Of a stretch of 64,000 nt of DNA, positions 1 to 10,124 are shown piece by piece (the first letter of the stretch is position 1; each line of letters opens with the position of its first letter). The stretch lies in NCBI RefSeq assembly GCF_001618385.1, contig NZ_BDCR01000001.1, positions 1,054,001 through 1,118,000 on the forward strand. The letters run 5' to 3'. Made by a program: the position numbers and the translations under genes. Below the pieces are notes generated by a model, which saw only the letters and a list, made by a program, of their open reading frames with translations, did not search any database and was not told the origin of the DNA. The DNA is from Paludibacter jiangxiensis. Its GTDB lineage: Bacteria; Bacteroidota; Bacteroidia; Bacteroidales; Paludibacteraceae.

Positions 1-1266
1 AGTTTTTCTCCGCTGTTTTATGCTTACGGTCAGGAGAATATCACTATCAAAGGACGTGGTAAAATCGACGGAAACGGACAGGCGTGGTGGAATGCCGTTT
101 GGGCGCTTGAAGGTGCCAAAAAAGATGAGGCGCTGGCAGCCCGCGTGCAAAAATACCGTGCGCTTTGGGATAAAGAAAATCCTGATTTCCAGATTGAAGC
201 TAATTCCGATTGGAAAGGAACGCTGGCAAAGAAATTCTTCCGTCCGTCGTTTATCCAGTTTTACAAAAGCAAAGATATTCGCATCGAGGGGATTACGTTG
301 GTCAACTCTCCTTTTTGGACCGTCAATCCCGAGTTTTGCGAAAATGTGACGGTCGATGGTATTACCATCAATAACCCATATTCTCCCAATACCGACGGAA
401 TCAACCCGTCGTCGTGCAAAAATGTACACATTGCCAACTGTCATATCAGCGTGGGCGACGACTGCATCACCATCAAATCGGGTCGCGATGCGCAGGGTCG
501 CAAATACGGAGTCCCCTGCGAAAACGTTACTGTGACTAATTGCACCATGCTGGCCGGTCATGGCGGAGTGGTTATCGGCAGCGAGATGTCGGGCAGCGTG
601 CGCAAAGTGACCATCTCTAACTGCGTGTTCGACGGTACCGACCGGGGCATCCGCATCAAATCGGTTCGTGGTCGTGGTGGCTATGTGGAAGAAGTGCGGG
701 TGAACAATATTGTGATGAAAGACATTAAAAAAGAGGCAATTGTGCTGAGTTTGTTCTACGGAAAAGCTCCGCTCGAACCGCTTTCCGAACGTACTCCTAT
801 CTTCCGGAATATCCATATTTCGGGAATGACCGGTAGTAATGTAAATGCTGCATGTTTGGTAGAGGGAATCGAGGAGATGCCGGTGTCGGATGTCTCATTC
901 GAAGATATCAACATGGATGCACAGAGTGGTTTTGATATTAGTCGTGCAAAAGATATCCGACTGAGCAATGTGAAGGTAAATGCTCAGATGGGAGCTGCAT
1001 TTAAGCTTTCGGATGTGTCGAATGCTTACCTTAGCAATGTTTCTACGTTGAAACCTATTGCCGATAAATCGGTGATCGAAGCCACCAATGTCTCCGACCT
1101 GTTTATCACCGGCTGTTTTCCACAGGCAGGTAGCCGTTCGTTCCTGTCGCTGAACGGAGAAAAGAGTAACAATATCATCTTGTCGGGCAATTATCTGATT
1201 CGGGTTACGAATCCGGTTGAAAGACAGGAAGATTTGAACAAGAATGTCGTTATCGTTGAAAAATAA
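1..1266 (+). CDS. GH28 polygalacturonase-type pectinase (5' end missing)
   Basis: The frame is open from base 1, so the true start and signal peptide lie upstream; 421 residues are visible. All four GH28 active-site blocks are present in order: NTDG (Asp at 394-396), GDDC (Asp pair at 457-462), GHGG (556-567) and RIK (652-660). The rest is the repetitive right-handed beta-helix pattern of the family (NVTVxN, NVHIANC). GH28 enzymes hydrolyse alpha-1,4-linked galacturonic acid in pectin, usually in the periplasm or at the surface in Bacteroidota. The stop is followed 9 bases later by the esterase gene, so the two are probably co-transcribed. Whether it is endo- or exo-acting, or specific for homogalacturonan or rhamnogalacturonan backbone, cannot be told from the sequence. 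Confidence 0.93.
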   Translation, partial: SFSPLFYAYGQENITIKGRGKIDGNGQAWWNAVWALEGAKKDEALAARVQKYRALWDKENPDFQIEANSDWKGTLAKKFFRPSFIQFYKSKDIRIEGITLVNSPFWTVNPEFCENVTVDGITINNPYSPNTDGINPSSCKNVHIANCHISVGDDCITIKSGRDAQGRKYGVPCENVTVTNCTMLAGHGGVVIGSEMSGSVRKVTISNCVFDGTDRGIRIKSVRGRGGYVEEVRVNNIVMKDIKKEAIVLSLFYGKAPLEPLSERTPIFRNIHISGMTGSNVNAACLVEGIEEMPVSDVSFEDINMDAQSGFDISRAKDIRLSNVKVNAQMGAAFKLSDVSNAYLSNVSTLKPIADKSVIEATNVSDLFITGCFPQAGSRSFLSLNGEKSNNIILSGNYLIRVTNPVERQEDLNKNVVIVEK

Positions 1267-1275
1267 AAGATAGAA

Positions 1276-2667
1276 ATGAAAAAATTACTGACAGCATTTT
1301 TGGTGCTTCTGTTTGCAGCACCGCTTTTTGCCCAAACAGCCGACGAAGGCTACAGTCGTCCGTTGGCAGATGTACTGCAATCGATCGAAAAGCAGTTTCA
1401 TATTCAGTTCAAGTACGACAAAAAAATGATCGATGGCAAGCAATTGCAGGGTGCCGACTGGCGTATTCGTCCCTGGAGCCTCGAAAAAACATTACAGGCA
1501 GTGCTCTCCCCGTTCGATTACACTTATGTGATGGATCATGGCAAGTACAAAGTTAAAGCGTACGAGTATGCCCGCACCACCGATGAAGAGGGGAAGGAGT
1601 TTCTCGATTATCTGAAAACACTTTACAACGATAAAGATAGTTGGGAAAAACGGAAAGCCGAGCTGAAATCGTGTATGCGTGAGGCGTTGCGTTTCCCGGC
1701 GCTGGTTCCGGCCAAGCCCGATTCGAAGGTTATTCTCACGCCGAAGCGGAAATACGACGGTTACACGGTCGAAAATTTTGCCATCGAAACACTTCCGAGC
1801 GTTTATGTGTGCGGATCAATCTATAAACCGCTAAAGATGAAGGGTAAATGCCCCGTTATGCTCAATCCGAACGGTCACTTTGGTGACGGACGTTACCGTG
1901 CCGATCAGCAAAAACGTTGTGCCATGGAGGCTCGTATGGGAATTATTGCTGCCGACTGGGATCTCTTTGCCTGGGGTGAAAGCCTTTTGCAATTCGATGG
2001 TACAATGCACCGCATAAGCGCTGCTCAAAGTATCCAAACCCTCAATACCACCCGTGTACTCGATTATTTGCTGACAATGAAAGAGGCAGATCCGAAGCGT
2101 GTCGGTATCACCGGCGGATCGGGTGGTGGTAGTATGACGATGCTCGTTTCGGCCATCGACGACCGTATCACTCTGAGCATTCCGGTGGTAATGCTATCGT
2201 CGCACTTCAACGGTGGGTGTCCCTGCGAAAGCGGAATGCCGACCCACCTTTGCGGCAACCGCACGAACAATGCTGAGGTGGCAGCCATGTTTGCCCCGAA
2301 ACCGTTGCTGGCCATTACCGATGGCGGTGACTGGTCAAGCACTGTTCCGACGCTGGAATATCCTTTCCTGCAACGCACTTATGGATTTTATGGAGCCGAA
2401 AGTCAGGTGGAAGATACCCATTTTCCGGCTGAAGGACACGATTATGGTTTCTCCAAACGCAAAGCAATGTATGAATTTGTGGCAAAACATTTTGGGTTGA
2501 ATATCAATGTATTGAAAGATGCTTCCGGTGCGTTTGATGAAAGCAAAGTGACCATCGAAAAGGAACCGCAAATGTATGCTTTCGGTCCAAAAGGAGAGAA
2601 CCTTCCGGCCAATGCCATTAAGGGTAAAGAAGCGTTGATGGCAATGCTGAAGAAAGTCGGATTTTGA
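1276..2667 (+). CDS. Secreted alpha/beta-hydrolase carbohydrate esterase with N-terminal STN-like domain (CE19/AXE1-like)
   Basis: 463 residues. Residues 1-20 are a signal peptide ending LFAQ. Residues about 25-100 resemble an STN (secretin/TonB short N-terminal) fold, with PLADVLQSIEKQ and a WSLEKTLQAVL half. The remainder is an alpha/beta hydrolase: nucleophile elbow GGSGGG (codons near 2113-2130), with the likely catalytic His in EGHDYGF near the C terminus. In RG-II loci a CE19 enzyme (BT1017 in B. thetaiotaomicron, from memory) acts as pectin methylesterase, so removal of methyl or acetyl esters from pectin is the best guess. Family assignment is tentative; CE15-like and acetyl-xylan-esterase-like hydrolases share this architecture. 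STN domains normally sit on TonB-dependent receptors, so the fusion is unusual. Confidence 0.7.
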   Translation: MKKLLTAFLVLLFAAPLFAQTADEGYSRPLADVLQSIEKQFHIQFKYDKKMIDGKQLQGADWRIRPWSLEKTLQAVLSPFDYTYVMDHGKYKVKAYEYARTTDEEGKEFLDYLKTLYNDKDSWEKRKAELKSCMREALRFPALVPAKPDSKVILTPKRKYDGYTVENFAIETLPSVYVCGSIYKPLKMKGKCPVMLNPNGHFGDGRYRADQQKRCAMEARMGIIAADWDLFAWGESLLQFDGTMHRISAAQSIQTLNTTRVLDYLLTMKEADPKRVGITGGSGGGSMTMLVSAIDDRITLSIPVVMLSSHFNGGCPCESGMPTHLCGNRTNNAEVAAMFAPKPLLAITDGGDWSSTVPTLEYPFLQRTYGFYGAESQVEDTHFPAEGHDYGFSKRKAMYEFVAKHFGLNINVLKDASGAFDESKVTIEKEPQMYAFGPKGENLPANAIKGKEALMAMLKKVGF

Positions 2668-2675
2668 AGTTAGCA

Positions 2676-2872
2676 GGGACAAGCGACATCCTTGTCGCTT
2701 GAAAAATTTGAAGGATTAAGCTAATAAACATATATTTGTCTGTATTAGCCATTTTTTTGCTGCTTGAAAATGTAAAGAATAATTCGTGAGTTTCTGAAGG
2801 AAATTGATAACAAGCGAATCGTAAGTCGTCTGTAAAGAATGCACAACAAGCGACAAGGATGTCGCTTGTCCC
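2676..2872. repeat. REPIN-like inverted doublet A1
   Basis: Two 26-bp palindromic units face each other: 2676-2701 (starts GGGACAAGCG, ends CGCTTG) and its reverse complement at 2847-2872. They are separated by 145 bp holding the candidate promoter of the downstream transposase. The same unit recurs at 3555-3660 and 41430-41493. Confidence 0.85.
2707..2738 (+). promoter_or_regulatory. Bacteroidota-type promoter for RAYT-A
   Basis: TTTG at 2707-2710 and TATATTTG at 2731-2738 are 20 bp apart, matching the -33/-7 consensus of the Bacteroidota primary sigma factor. Predicted transcription start is about 2745, inside REPIN A1 and about 140 bp before the transposase ATG. Confidence 0.55.
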
Positions 2873-2887
2873 AAACAATAACAATAC

Positions 2888-3541
2888 ATGGAGAAGAAGG
2901 AATACCACAGGGCAAATCTACCCCATTATCAGCAACCAGGGCAAGCTTATTTTGTCACATGGTCGTTGAAAGATGCTATTCCGGCAAAAGCCATGAAAGA
3001 TTATTCTGATCAACTTACTTCGTTACGACTTCAGATTGAAACCAGTACAAGAGATGGTAATCAGAAACTTTGTGCAGAGTTGAATCAGCAATATTATCTT
3101 GTGCGCAAAAAAATGATGAAAGCGTATGAAGGGCTTTTACATCTGGCAAGCAAACCAATCGTTGATCTTTCAGCAGCGGAATATGTTCAGATTGTCATTG
3201 ACGCATTAACCTTTTGGCAGGACAAAAAGCTTTGTAATTATGCGATTTGTGTTATGCCGAATCATGTGCACTGGGTATTCAGACTGTTGGAAAAAGATGC
3301 TAGCGATAATCCTGTTTATTTGGAAGATGTTTTGAAGTCGGTGAAGCAATTTTCTGCCACAGAGATAAATAAACGTGCAGGAATAACAGGACGTTTATGG
3401 CATAAAGAGAGTTGGGATACAACCATCAGAGACGACAGACATTTATATGCTGCTATTGAATATACACAGAACAACCCTGTAGAAGCCGGTTTGGTTACAG
3501 ATTGTAACGACTGGAAGGGAACCGTTGTTTTTGAAAAATGA
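2888..3541 (+). CDS. REP-associated tyrosine transposase (RAYT-A, Y1/IS200-like)
   Basis: 217 residues. The HUH motif is H126-V-H128 in MPNHVHW, and the catalytic tyrosine is probably Y192 in EYTQNNPVEAG. These are the hallmarks of Y1 single-strand transposases; the N-terminal YHRANLPHYQQPG block and the C-terminal QNNP block match the RAYT branch. It is flanked upstream and downstream by inverted palindromic doublets of one family, the usual setting of a RAYT with its REP sequences. RAYTs are domesticated, single-copy and act on REP hairpins, rather than mobilising themselves as an insertion sequence. The reading frame is intact with all catalytic residues, so it may be active. It separates the GH28-esterase pair from GH95 but has no obvious role in the PUL. 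Confidence 0.9.
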   Translation: MEKKEYHRANLPHYQQPGQAYFVTWSLKDAIPAKAMKDYSDQLTSLRLQIETSTRDGNQKLCAELNQQYYLVRKKMMKAYEGLLHLASKPIVDLSAAEYVQIVIDALTFWQDKKLCNYAICVMPNHVHWVFRLLEKDASDNPVYLEDVLKSVKQFSATEINKRAGITGRLWHKESWDTTIRDDRHLYAAIEYTQNNPVEAGLVTDCNDWKGTVVFEK

Positions 3542-3554
3542 ATACGTCCTTTTC

Positions 3555-3660
3555 GGGACAAGCGATTTCCTAATCGCTTGATTCATTTCAGTTCATCTTC
3601 AATCGACAGTTTTGTCGATTAAAAATTGAAATAGCAAGCGACAAGGATGTCGCTTGTCCC
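3555..3660. repeat. REPIN-like inverted doublet A2
   Basis: Units at 3555-3580 and 3635-3660 are inverted relative to each other. The first has a changed core (AAGCGATTTCCTAATCGCTT), but its stem pairing is kept. The 54-bp loop contains another perfect 8-bp stem at 3601-3620 (AATCGACA / TGTCGATT). Confidence 0.85.
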
Positions 3661-3688
3661 GTAAACACAATAAATATTTTAATCAACT

Positions 3689-6139
3689 ATGAATAAGCGC
3701 TTTTTATTGACTCTTTTATTTTCGGCTGTGTCATTGTCGGCACTTTTTGCTGCCGGTAATAACCCGATGGTTCTTTGGTATGATAAGCCGGCAGCCGACT
3801 GGAATGCAGCTTTGCCTGTGGGGAACGGACGGCTGGGTGCCATGATTTTCGGAACTCCCGCAGTGGAACGCATTCAGTTAAATGAGGCTACCGTTTGGGC
3901 CGGATCGCCAAATAATAATGCCAATCCTGCCGCAAAAGAGGCTCTTCCGAAGGTTCGCCAACTGATTTTTGAAGGAAAATACGGAGAAGCCCAACGGATG
4001 GTCGACGAAAAAATGATGCCGGCAACCAACTCCGGAATGCCGTATCAATCTATGGGTGATTTTTATATCTCTTTTCCGGGACATAGCAATTACACTGATT
4101 ATTATCGGGATCTCAATATTGGCAAGGCCGTCGCTTCCGTCTCCTATAAGGTGGACGGAGTAACTTTTCGCCGCGAAGTATTTTCGTCTTTTACCGATCA
4201 GGTAGTAATTGTGCGATTGACGGCAGATAAGCCCGGCAGCATTTCCTGCAACACCTTATTGACAACGCCGCATCAAAAATATGCGATCTTTAATGATAAA
4301 GATGTACTTACGCTTTCGGGAACAACCGAAACGCATGAGCGGCAGAGCGGTAAAGTGAGGTTTTGTACGCAGATAAAAGCAAAAATTTTGGGTGGTAGCT
4401 GTTCGGTGAAAGATGCTGTTATTTCAGTGCAAAAAGCCGACGAGGTTATTTTTTATATTTCGATGGCGACCAATTTTACCGATTACAAAACCTTGTCGAC
4501 TGATGAGTTGAGCAAGTGTGCAGGTTTCCTCAATAAAGCAATGGCTACCCCATACAGTGTTGCCAAACAGCAGCATACCGCTTTCTATAAGAAATTTTTC
4601 GATCGGGTTGATCTGAACCTTGGCTCGAACGAAGCAGTTAACGATCCGACGGATGTCCGGGTGAAACAATTCCATTCACGTTTCGATCCGCAACTGGCAG
4701 TTCTTTATTTTCAGTTTGGACGCTATTTGCTGATTTCCTGTTCGCAACCAGGTGGGCAACCGGCAACATTACAAGGACTTTGGAACGAGCAGATTTTGCC
4801 GTCGTGGGACAGTAAATATACCACCAACATTAATACTGAGATGAACTACTGGCCTTCCGATGTGGCGAATCTTGCAGAAATGGAAGAACCATTGTTCGGG
4901 ATGATCCGCGAACTTTCGGTGACCGGTCGGGATGCAGCGCGTATCATGTATGGCGCGAGGGGCTGGGTGCTGCATCACAACACCGATATATGGCGCATAA
5001 CCGGCACTGTCGATCATGCACCTTCCGGCATGTGGGTTTCAGGTGGAGCCTGGACTTCACAACACTTATGGGAACGTTATCTGTATCAGGGAGATCGTAA
5101 ATTTCTCGAATCGACTTATCCCATCATGAAAGAAGCCGCACGCTTTTTTATCGACTATATGGTTCCTGATCCGAAAGAAGGCTATTTGGTGGTAACTCCT
5201 TCGCTTTCTCCCGAAAATGCTTTTGGAAAGAATAAGAAGTTCAATATTGCCTCGGGGTGTACCATGGACAATCAGCTCGTTTTCGATCTTTATTCCAATG
5301 TGATACGGGCTTCCGAAATTTTGGGTCAGGACAAATCGTTTGCTGACTCGATCAGAGTTTTGCGGAGTAAAATTTCGCCAATGCGTATAGGACGCTTTGG
5401 GCAGTTGCAGGAATGGCAACAGGATTGGGATGATCCGGCTGATACTCATCGCCATGTCTCTCATCTTTATGGCGTTTTCCCAAGCAATGAAATTTCGCCA
5501 TACCGTACTCCCGAACTTTTCGATGCGGCACGTACTTCGTTGATCCACAGGGGTGATATTTCCACCGGTTGGGCGATGGCCTGGCGCATCTGTATGTGGG
5601 CTCGCTTCCTCGACGGCGACCATGCGTACAAGTTGCTGACCAATCAGCTGGATCTGGTATCGAACGAAAAGAAAAAGGGAGGAACCTTTCCCAACCTCTT
5701 TGATGCTCACCCGCCATTTCAGATAGATGGGAATTTCGGCTGCACTGCCGGCATTGCCGAGATGCTGGTGCAGAGTCATGACGGATTTATCTACTTGTTA
5801 CCCGCTTTGCCATCGGTATGGAAGGATGGTTCTGTAAAGGGTCTGAAAGTCAGAGGTGGTTTTGAAATTGATATGAGCTGGAAGAACGGACAGGTGGAGA
5901 CGCTAACTATTCATTCTTCATTAGGAGGAAATTGCCGGTTGCGGGTGAAAGGATCATTGAAAGGAACAGGTTTGAAACTTGCAAAAGGGTCAAATTCAAA
6001 TCCTTTGTTTACAGTGCCCGAGATACCCAAGCCTATTATCTCTCCGGATACAAAAACAAATCCGGTCAATTTGGCTCCGACTTACCTGTATGATTTAAAA
6101 ACAGAAGAGGGTAAAAGCTATACCCTGAAAACAAAATAA
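3689..6139 (+). CDS. GH95 alpha-L-fucosidase / alpha-L-galactosidase
   Basis: 816 residues, the usual GH95 length. A signal peptide covers residues 1-21 (ending LFAA). The GH95 start block is clear ([24 protein letters not shown]). Catalytic-region motifs are NTEMNYWP (the Asn pair that activates water), TPSLSPEN with the probable general acid E509, and [11 protein letters not shown] with D680. GH95 enzymes hydrolyse alpha-1,2-linked L-fucose or L-galactose. In RG-II loci a GH95 removes the L-galactose capping chain A, which fits the other families here, but xyloglucan or RG-I fucose cannot be excluded. It lies between RAYT-A and a terminator, so it is probably its own transcript. Confidence 0.92.
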   Translation: MNKRFLLTLLFSAVSLSALFAAGNNPMVLWYDKPAADWNAALPVGNGRLGAMIFGTPAVERIQLNEATVWAGSPNNNANPAAKEALPKVRQLIFEGKYGEAQRMVDEKMMPATNSGMPYQSMGDFYISFPGHSNYTDYYRDLNIGKAVASVSYKVDGVTFRREVFSSFTDQVVIVRLTADKPGSISCNTLLTTPHQKYAIFNDKDVLTLSGTTETHERQSGKVRFCTQIKAKILGGSCSVKDAVISVQKADEVIFYISMATNFTDYKTLSTDELSKCAGFLNKAMATPYSVAKQQHTAFYKKFFDRVDLNLGSNEAVNDPTDVRVKQFHSRFDPQLAVLYFQFGRYLLISCSQPGGQPATLQGLWNEQILPSWDSKYTTNINTEMNYWPSDVANLAEMEEPLFGMIRELSVTGRDAARIMYGARGWVLHHNTDIWRITGTVDHAPSGMWVSGGAWTSQHLWERYLYQGDRKFLESTYPIMKEAARFFIDYMVPDPKEGYLVVTPSLSPENAFGKNKKFNIASGCTMDNQLVFDLYSNVIRASEILGQDKSFADSIRVLRSKISPMRIGRFGQLQEWQQDWDDPADTHRHVSHLYGVFPSNEISPYRTPELFDAARTSLIHRGDISTGWAMAWRICMWARFLDGDHAYKLLTNQLDLVSNEKKKGGTFPNLFDAHPPFQIDGNFGCTAGIAEMLVQSHDGFIYLLPALPSVWKDGSVKGLKVRGGFEIDMSWKNGQVETLTIHSSLGGNCRLRVKGSLKGTGLKLAKGSNSNPLFTVPEIPKPIISPDTKTNPVNLAPTYLYDLKTEEGKSYTLKTK

Positions 6140-6183
6140 AGGAAAGATAGTTATTTGTTATAGTTTTAGGTAGATTGATGAAT

Positions 6184-6219
6184 CCCCGGCTGCACAAAAT
6201 GTGGTCGGGGTATTTTTTT
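6184..6219 (+). terminator. Rho-independent terminator after GH95
   Basis: CCCCG (6184-6188) pairs with CGGGG (6206-6210), with TGCAC/GTG pairing inside, followed by TATTTTTTT. Confidence 0.7.
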
Positions 6220-6799
6220 ATAGATGTAAATTGTTGTAATATAACTATATGACATTTGTTTTGAAGTGTAAAAAAGTGAAAAACATTAATATTTTGATTT
6301 TTGTATTTGCATTTTGATTTTGCGCTCGTATTTGTGTTTTGTATCTATTATTTTTGCTAAACGAAAATAAACGAAAGTACAATTGACCTTTATTTTCATT
6401 TGTCGAAAATAAATGAAAAGCATTATGGGGCTTTAAGAGAACATTTGTATTTAAAAACCTTTGTTTTTAATGCAATGTGTAATCAAAATGCTTGTTTTTG
6501 TCATGATACATTTATTTTCTATTTGTATTCTATGGTAAATATAACACTTGCGTTATAGAAATATTTACAAGGAAGGCCCATAGAATTAGAATAAGTGAAT
6601 GTGCTGAAATGAAATATAACCAAAATCAAATTATTCCTGCCTATGAGTACATGAGAAATTACTTTATCAACTAACCAGGGTAAAACAATCAACTCAAACC
6701 GGGGCGCCGGTTAACTGAGCATGATTATCGGAGACGGATTTTCTTTTTAGAATTGTCTCCGTTACGCAAATTCCAGTGACTTTATAAAAAAATGAACAC
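6220..6799. other. AT-rich susC upstream region, no gene seen
   Basis: This 580-bp stretch has no credible open reading frame. It is markedly AT-rich and contains a possible -7 box TATTTTTG at 6349-6356 (no well-spaced -33), a dyad at 6535-6568 (GTAAATAT ... ATATTTAC) that could be an operator, and two hairpins just before susC (listed separately). It is the most likely control region for the transport operon. Confidence 0.5.
6693..6761 (+). promoter_or_regulatory. Tandem hairpins in the susC leader
   Basis: Hairpin 1 has AACCGG (6697-6702) pairing with CCGGTT (6707-6712), extended by CTCA/TGAG. Hairpin 2 has CGGAGAC (6729-6735) pairing with GTCTCCG (6755-6761). They end 38 bases before the susC ATG and neither is followed by a good T-run, so a role in mRNA leader control is more likely than termination. 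Confidence 0.45.
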
Positions 6800-9700
6800 A
6801 TGAAATTACACAAAACAACACGATCAGCAGCTACGTCTGTTGTCAGATTGAGTCTCATATTCTGTATGACGACTCTTTTCTCAATAAGCTTATTGGCGCA
6901 AACGCGAACAGTAAGCGGAACTGTAAAAGATCAAAACGGAGAACCGTTGATAGGTGTTTCCGTTCAACTTAAAGGTGATGCAAAAGTAGGTACCATTACC
7001 GATGTGCAAGGTAAATTTTCTCTCTCAGCTCCTGCTAATTCCTCTCTTAATTTTTCTTATATAGGATATTTATCCCAGACTGTTACAGTCGGACAATCTC
7101 CGATGCTAGTGACTCTGGTTGAAGGTACCAAAAAGCTTGACGAAATTGTTGTAGTAGGTTACGGAACGGTCAAGAAAAGAGACCTTACAGGAGCTGTATC
7201 TTCCGTAAAAAGCCAGGATATAACATTACGTCCAGGTTCTAACCCGGCAGAATCTCTTCAGGGAAAAGTTGCCGGATTGGATATTACCCGCACATCAGGG
7301 GAACCCGGTGCTGGTGTAACTATTCAGTTGCGTGGTACACGATCTATCACTGCAAGTGGAGATCCTTTATTCTTAATTGATGGCTTACCCGGTGACTACT
7401 CAACTCTGAATCCGAATGATATTGAGTCCATTGAAGTGCTCAAAGATGCATCTTCTACAGCAGTTTATGGATCGGCAGGATCAAACGGTGTTATCATCAT
7501 TACCACCAAAAAGGCTAAAACCGGAAAGATAAATGTAGAGTTGAATGCTTATTATGGCTATAACGGATGGTCGGTTATCCCGCAGATGCGCACCGGAGCT
7601 GATTATCTACAGACAAAACGCGATGCTTACAGCTATGTATGGGATGCTACCAATAGCAAATGGACTACAACCGGCGCCATTTGGCATTCGGAAGCTGATG
7701 ATGAAACCATTTTTGGCTCGGCCCGTTATGCTACCTATAAGGAAGGTAATTATGTCGATTGGGCAAAAGAATTTTTGCGTAAAAGCGCAGGTACTCAGAA
7801 TTATAGTTTAAGTATCTCCGGTGGAAATGAAAAGACAAAGGGGTATATCTCTTTCAACTATAATGACGAAAAGGGGCAATATAAGGGAGATGATCTTAAG
7901 ATATATTCAACCAACATGAAGGTGGATCACTCTGTAAAAAAATGGTTTTCAATAGGGAGTAATGCGCAAATATCTTACGCAACAAGAAATAGAGCTCAGG
8001 ATAAGTTAGAAAATGCATTGACAACCGACCCTCTTGTTAAAACACGCAACGCTGACGGAACGTTGAACACAAACCTTGGTAATAACGTGTATAATCTTCT
8101 GCTCAACTATCAGCCAGATGTTTATGCAAATACGGATAATAATCTGAAACTGTATGTAAATCCTTATGCAGAAATCAAACCCATTAAAGGCTTAAGCATT
8201 TTATCTCGCTTGGGAACCTATCTGCTCTATTCGAACAACTATTCATTTGATGGCATCGGCTCGGTAAACTACACTTATAACAACGGGCAGATCGCTAAAG
8301 CACAAATTACACAAAATCGTGCGTATGGATACAATTGGGAAAATATTTTAACCTACAACTTCAAAGTTGCCAAAGTTCACGATATTACATTGACAGGTGT
8401 TACATCCTGGGGATATAACCAGGATTTGAATACAGCTATGTATCAGAGTAATATCTTATCAAATAATTTCAAATGGTACAATTTTACCAATGATGTAAAT
8501 ACCACTTCTTCTTCTTCATATGATATGAAGAAAACGATGGCTTTTGTTGGTCGTGTTAACTATTCTTATTTGGGTAAATACCTCTTTTCTGCATCGATTC
8601 GTCACGATGGTGCTTCGGTTCTATATGAAACAAAACAATGGGATAATTTCCCTGGATTGTCGGCCGCATGGAGAATCTCTGACGAGAAATTCATGGCTTT
8701 TTCAAAGAATTGGTTAGATAACCTTAAACTACGACTAGGATGGGGTATTACAGGTACTGCTAAATTAGATCCGTATACATCAGTACAAAATTTGCAGAGT
8801 ACCAATATGTCGCTCGGAGGTACCACACAATCCATCTACCGTTCGTCACAATACATTACCAATCCTGACCTGGGATGGGAAAAATCCAACAATACCAACG
8901 TCGGTTTGGATGCAATGCTGCTTAATGGCCGTGTCGATGTATCTATGGATTATTACGTAACAAAAACTGACGGAGTGATTTATGCGGTTAATTTGCCGGC
9001 AATTTATGGGACTTATACTCCCGGAGCTTTGTATAAAACCAACCTCAATGTTTGTCAAACACAAAACAAAGGATTTGAGCTAACATTAAATACCCGCAAT
9101 ATTGCAACGAAAGCTTTTGAATGGAACTCCTCGGTTACTTTCTCAACCAACAAAGAGAAAATTCAGAAACTGACCGGTGCTGCCAATAACTATATTGCGA
9201 ATGGATCCTATACACTTGCGCTGGGACAACCAGTTAATTCGTACTACAACTACAAGTTGGACGGAGTATGGCAAATAGGTCAGGAACAAGATGCAGCAGT
9301 ATTTGGTGTAAGACCCGGTGATTTGAAAGTGAATGTTCCGGGCATGAACAAACTTGAAGATGGTGTCTTTGTAAAAACTGCGGCAGATGGAACTCAAACA
9401 TACTACTATTCAAACCTTACTGCAGCACAGAAGTACAATTCAGCTCTTACGGCTGCAACTGCAAAATATACTTATAGCAGCAAAGATTATCAGATTCTGG
9501 GCCACAATTCTCCCGACTGGTCGCTTGGATTCCAAAACAGCATTAAATACAAGAATTTCGATTTGAGTGTTTACATGTATATGAGATGGGGACAAAAAAT
9601 CAGCTATAACATGATGGGATGGTATCAACCAAACGGCTTTGCAACCAATGCAAGTCCTTCAAGAACCATTCCGAAGAGCTTCAATTATTGGACACCCGAA

Positions 9701-10006
9701 AATCCATCCAATGACTTTCCAGTGATGAATTATCTGGCAACCAGCTCAAATATGCTGGGCTTCTCGGGGTTGAATTATGTAGACGGATCTTTCTTTAAGC
9801 TCAAAAATATCACTCTGGGATATACTTTACCCTCAAGCTTGGTCAAAAAGCTTTCGATAGAAAAATTCAGATTATATGGAACAGTGACAAACTTGCTGGT
9901 ACTTTCAAAAAGTCATTTGTTGAAGCAATATGATCCTGAAATGAACGGGTCTCTCAGCTATCCTCTTACAAAACAAATTGTTGTGGGTCTTAACGTGACA
10001 TTTTGA
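6800..10006 (+). CDS. SusC-like TonB-dependent outer-membrane oligosaccharide importer
   Basis: 1068 residues. Signal peptide about 1-34 (ending LLAQ), then a CarboxypepD-reg-like domain (about 38-110: VSGTVKDQNGEPLIGVSV ... DVQGKFSL), a short TonB-box-like stretch (EIVVVGYG), the plug (LRGTRSI, PLFLIDGLPG, IEVLKDASSTAVYGS.GSNGVIIITTKK) and a long beta-barrel ending in phenylalanine (VGLNVTF), the BAM recognition residue. It has no STN domain, so it should not signal to an anti-sigma factor. It forms the transport pair with the SusD homologue 118 bp downstream and presumably imports pectin/RG-II oligosaccharides cut at the surface. It is the only SusC in the window. Confidence 0.96.
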   Translation: MKLHKTTRSAATSVVRLSLIFCMTTLFSISLLAQTRTVSGTVKDQNGEPLIGVSVQLKGDAKVGTITDVQGKFSLSAPANSSLNFSYIGYLSQTVTVGQSPMLVTLVEGTKKLDEIVVVGYGTVKKRDLTGAVSSVKSQDITLRPGSNPAESLQGKVAGLDITRTSGEPGAGVTIQLRGTRSITASGDPLFLIDGLPGDYSTLNPNDIESIEVLKDASSTAVYGSAGSNGVIIITTKKAKTGKINVELNAYYGYNGWSVIPQMRTGADYLQTKRDAYSYVWDATNSKWTTTGAIWHSEADDETIFGSARYATYKEGNYVDWAKEFLRKSAGTQNYSLSISGGNEKTKGYISFNYNDEKGQYKGDDLKIYSTNMKVDHSVKKWFSIGSNAQISYATRNRAQDKLENALTTDPLVKTRNADGTLNTNLGNNVYNLLLNYQPDVYANTDNNLKLYVNPYAEIKPIKGLSILSRLGTYLLYSNNYSFDGIGSVNYTYNNGQIAKAQITQNRAYGYNWENILTYNFKVAKVHDITLTGVTSWGYNQDLNTAMYQSNILSNNFKWYNFTNDVNTTSSSSYDMKKTMAFVGRVNYSYLGKYLFSASIRHDGASVLYETKQWDNFPGLSAAWRISDEKFMAFSKNWLDNLKLRLGWGITGTAKLDPYTSVQNLQSTNMSLGGTTQSIYRSSQYITNPDLGWEKSNNTNVGLDAMLLNGRVDVSMDYYVTKTDGVIYAVNLPAIYGTYTPGALYKTNLNVCQTQNKGFELTLNTRNIATKAFEWNSSVTFSTNKEKIQKLTGAANNYIANGSYTLALGQPVNSYYNYKLDGVWQIGQEQDAAVFGVRPGDLKVNVPGMNKLEDGVFVKTAADGTQTYYYSNLTAAQKYNSALTAATAKYTYSSKDYQILGHNSPDWSLGFQNSIKYKNFDLSVYMYMRWGQKISYNMMGWYQPNGFATNASPSRTIPKSFNYWTPENPSNDFPVMNYLATSSNMLGFSGLNYVDGSFFKLKNITLGYTLPSSLVKKLSIEKFRLYGTVTNLLVLSKSHLLKQYDPEMNGSLSYPLTKQIVVGLNVTF

Positions 10007-10124
10007 TTGCTAAAACATTACAACGCATCGTGGAACGAATATTTTGCATCATAAAACGCGAGACTATTGTGAGTTTTATGGCAACACGGAGTTCCATGCT
10101 GCATAAATAAAAAATTATTATAGT

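Noticed and set aside
2888-3541. Complete IS200/IS605 insertion sequence
   Set aside because: There is no TnpB/accessory gene and no single pair of element ends; scattered palindromic doublets and single copy fit a RAYT.
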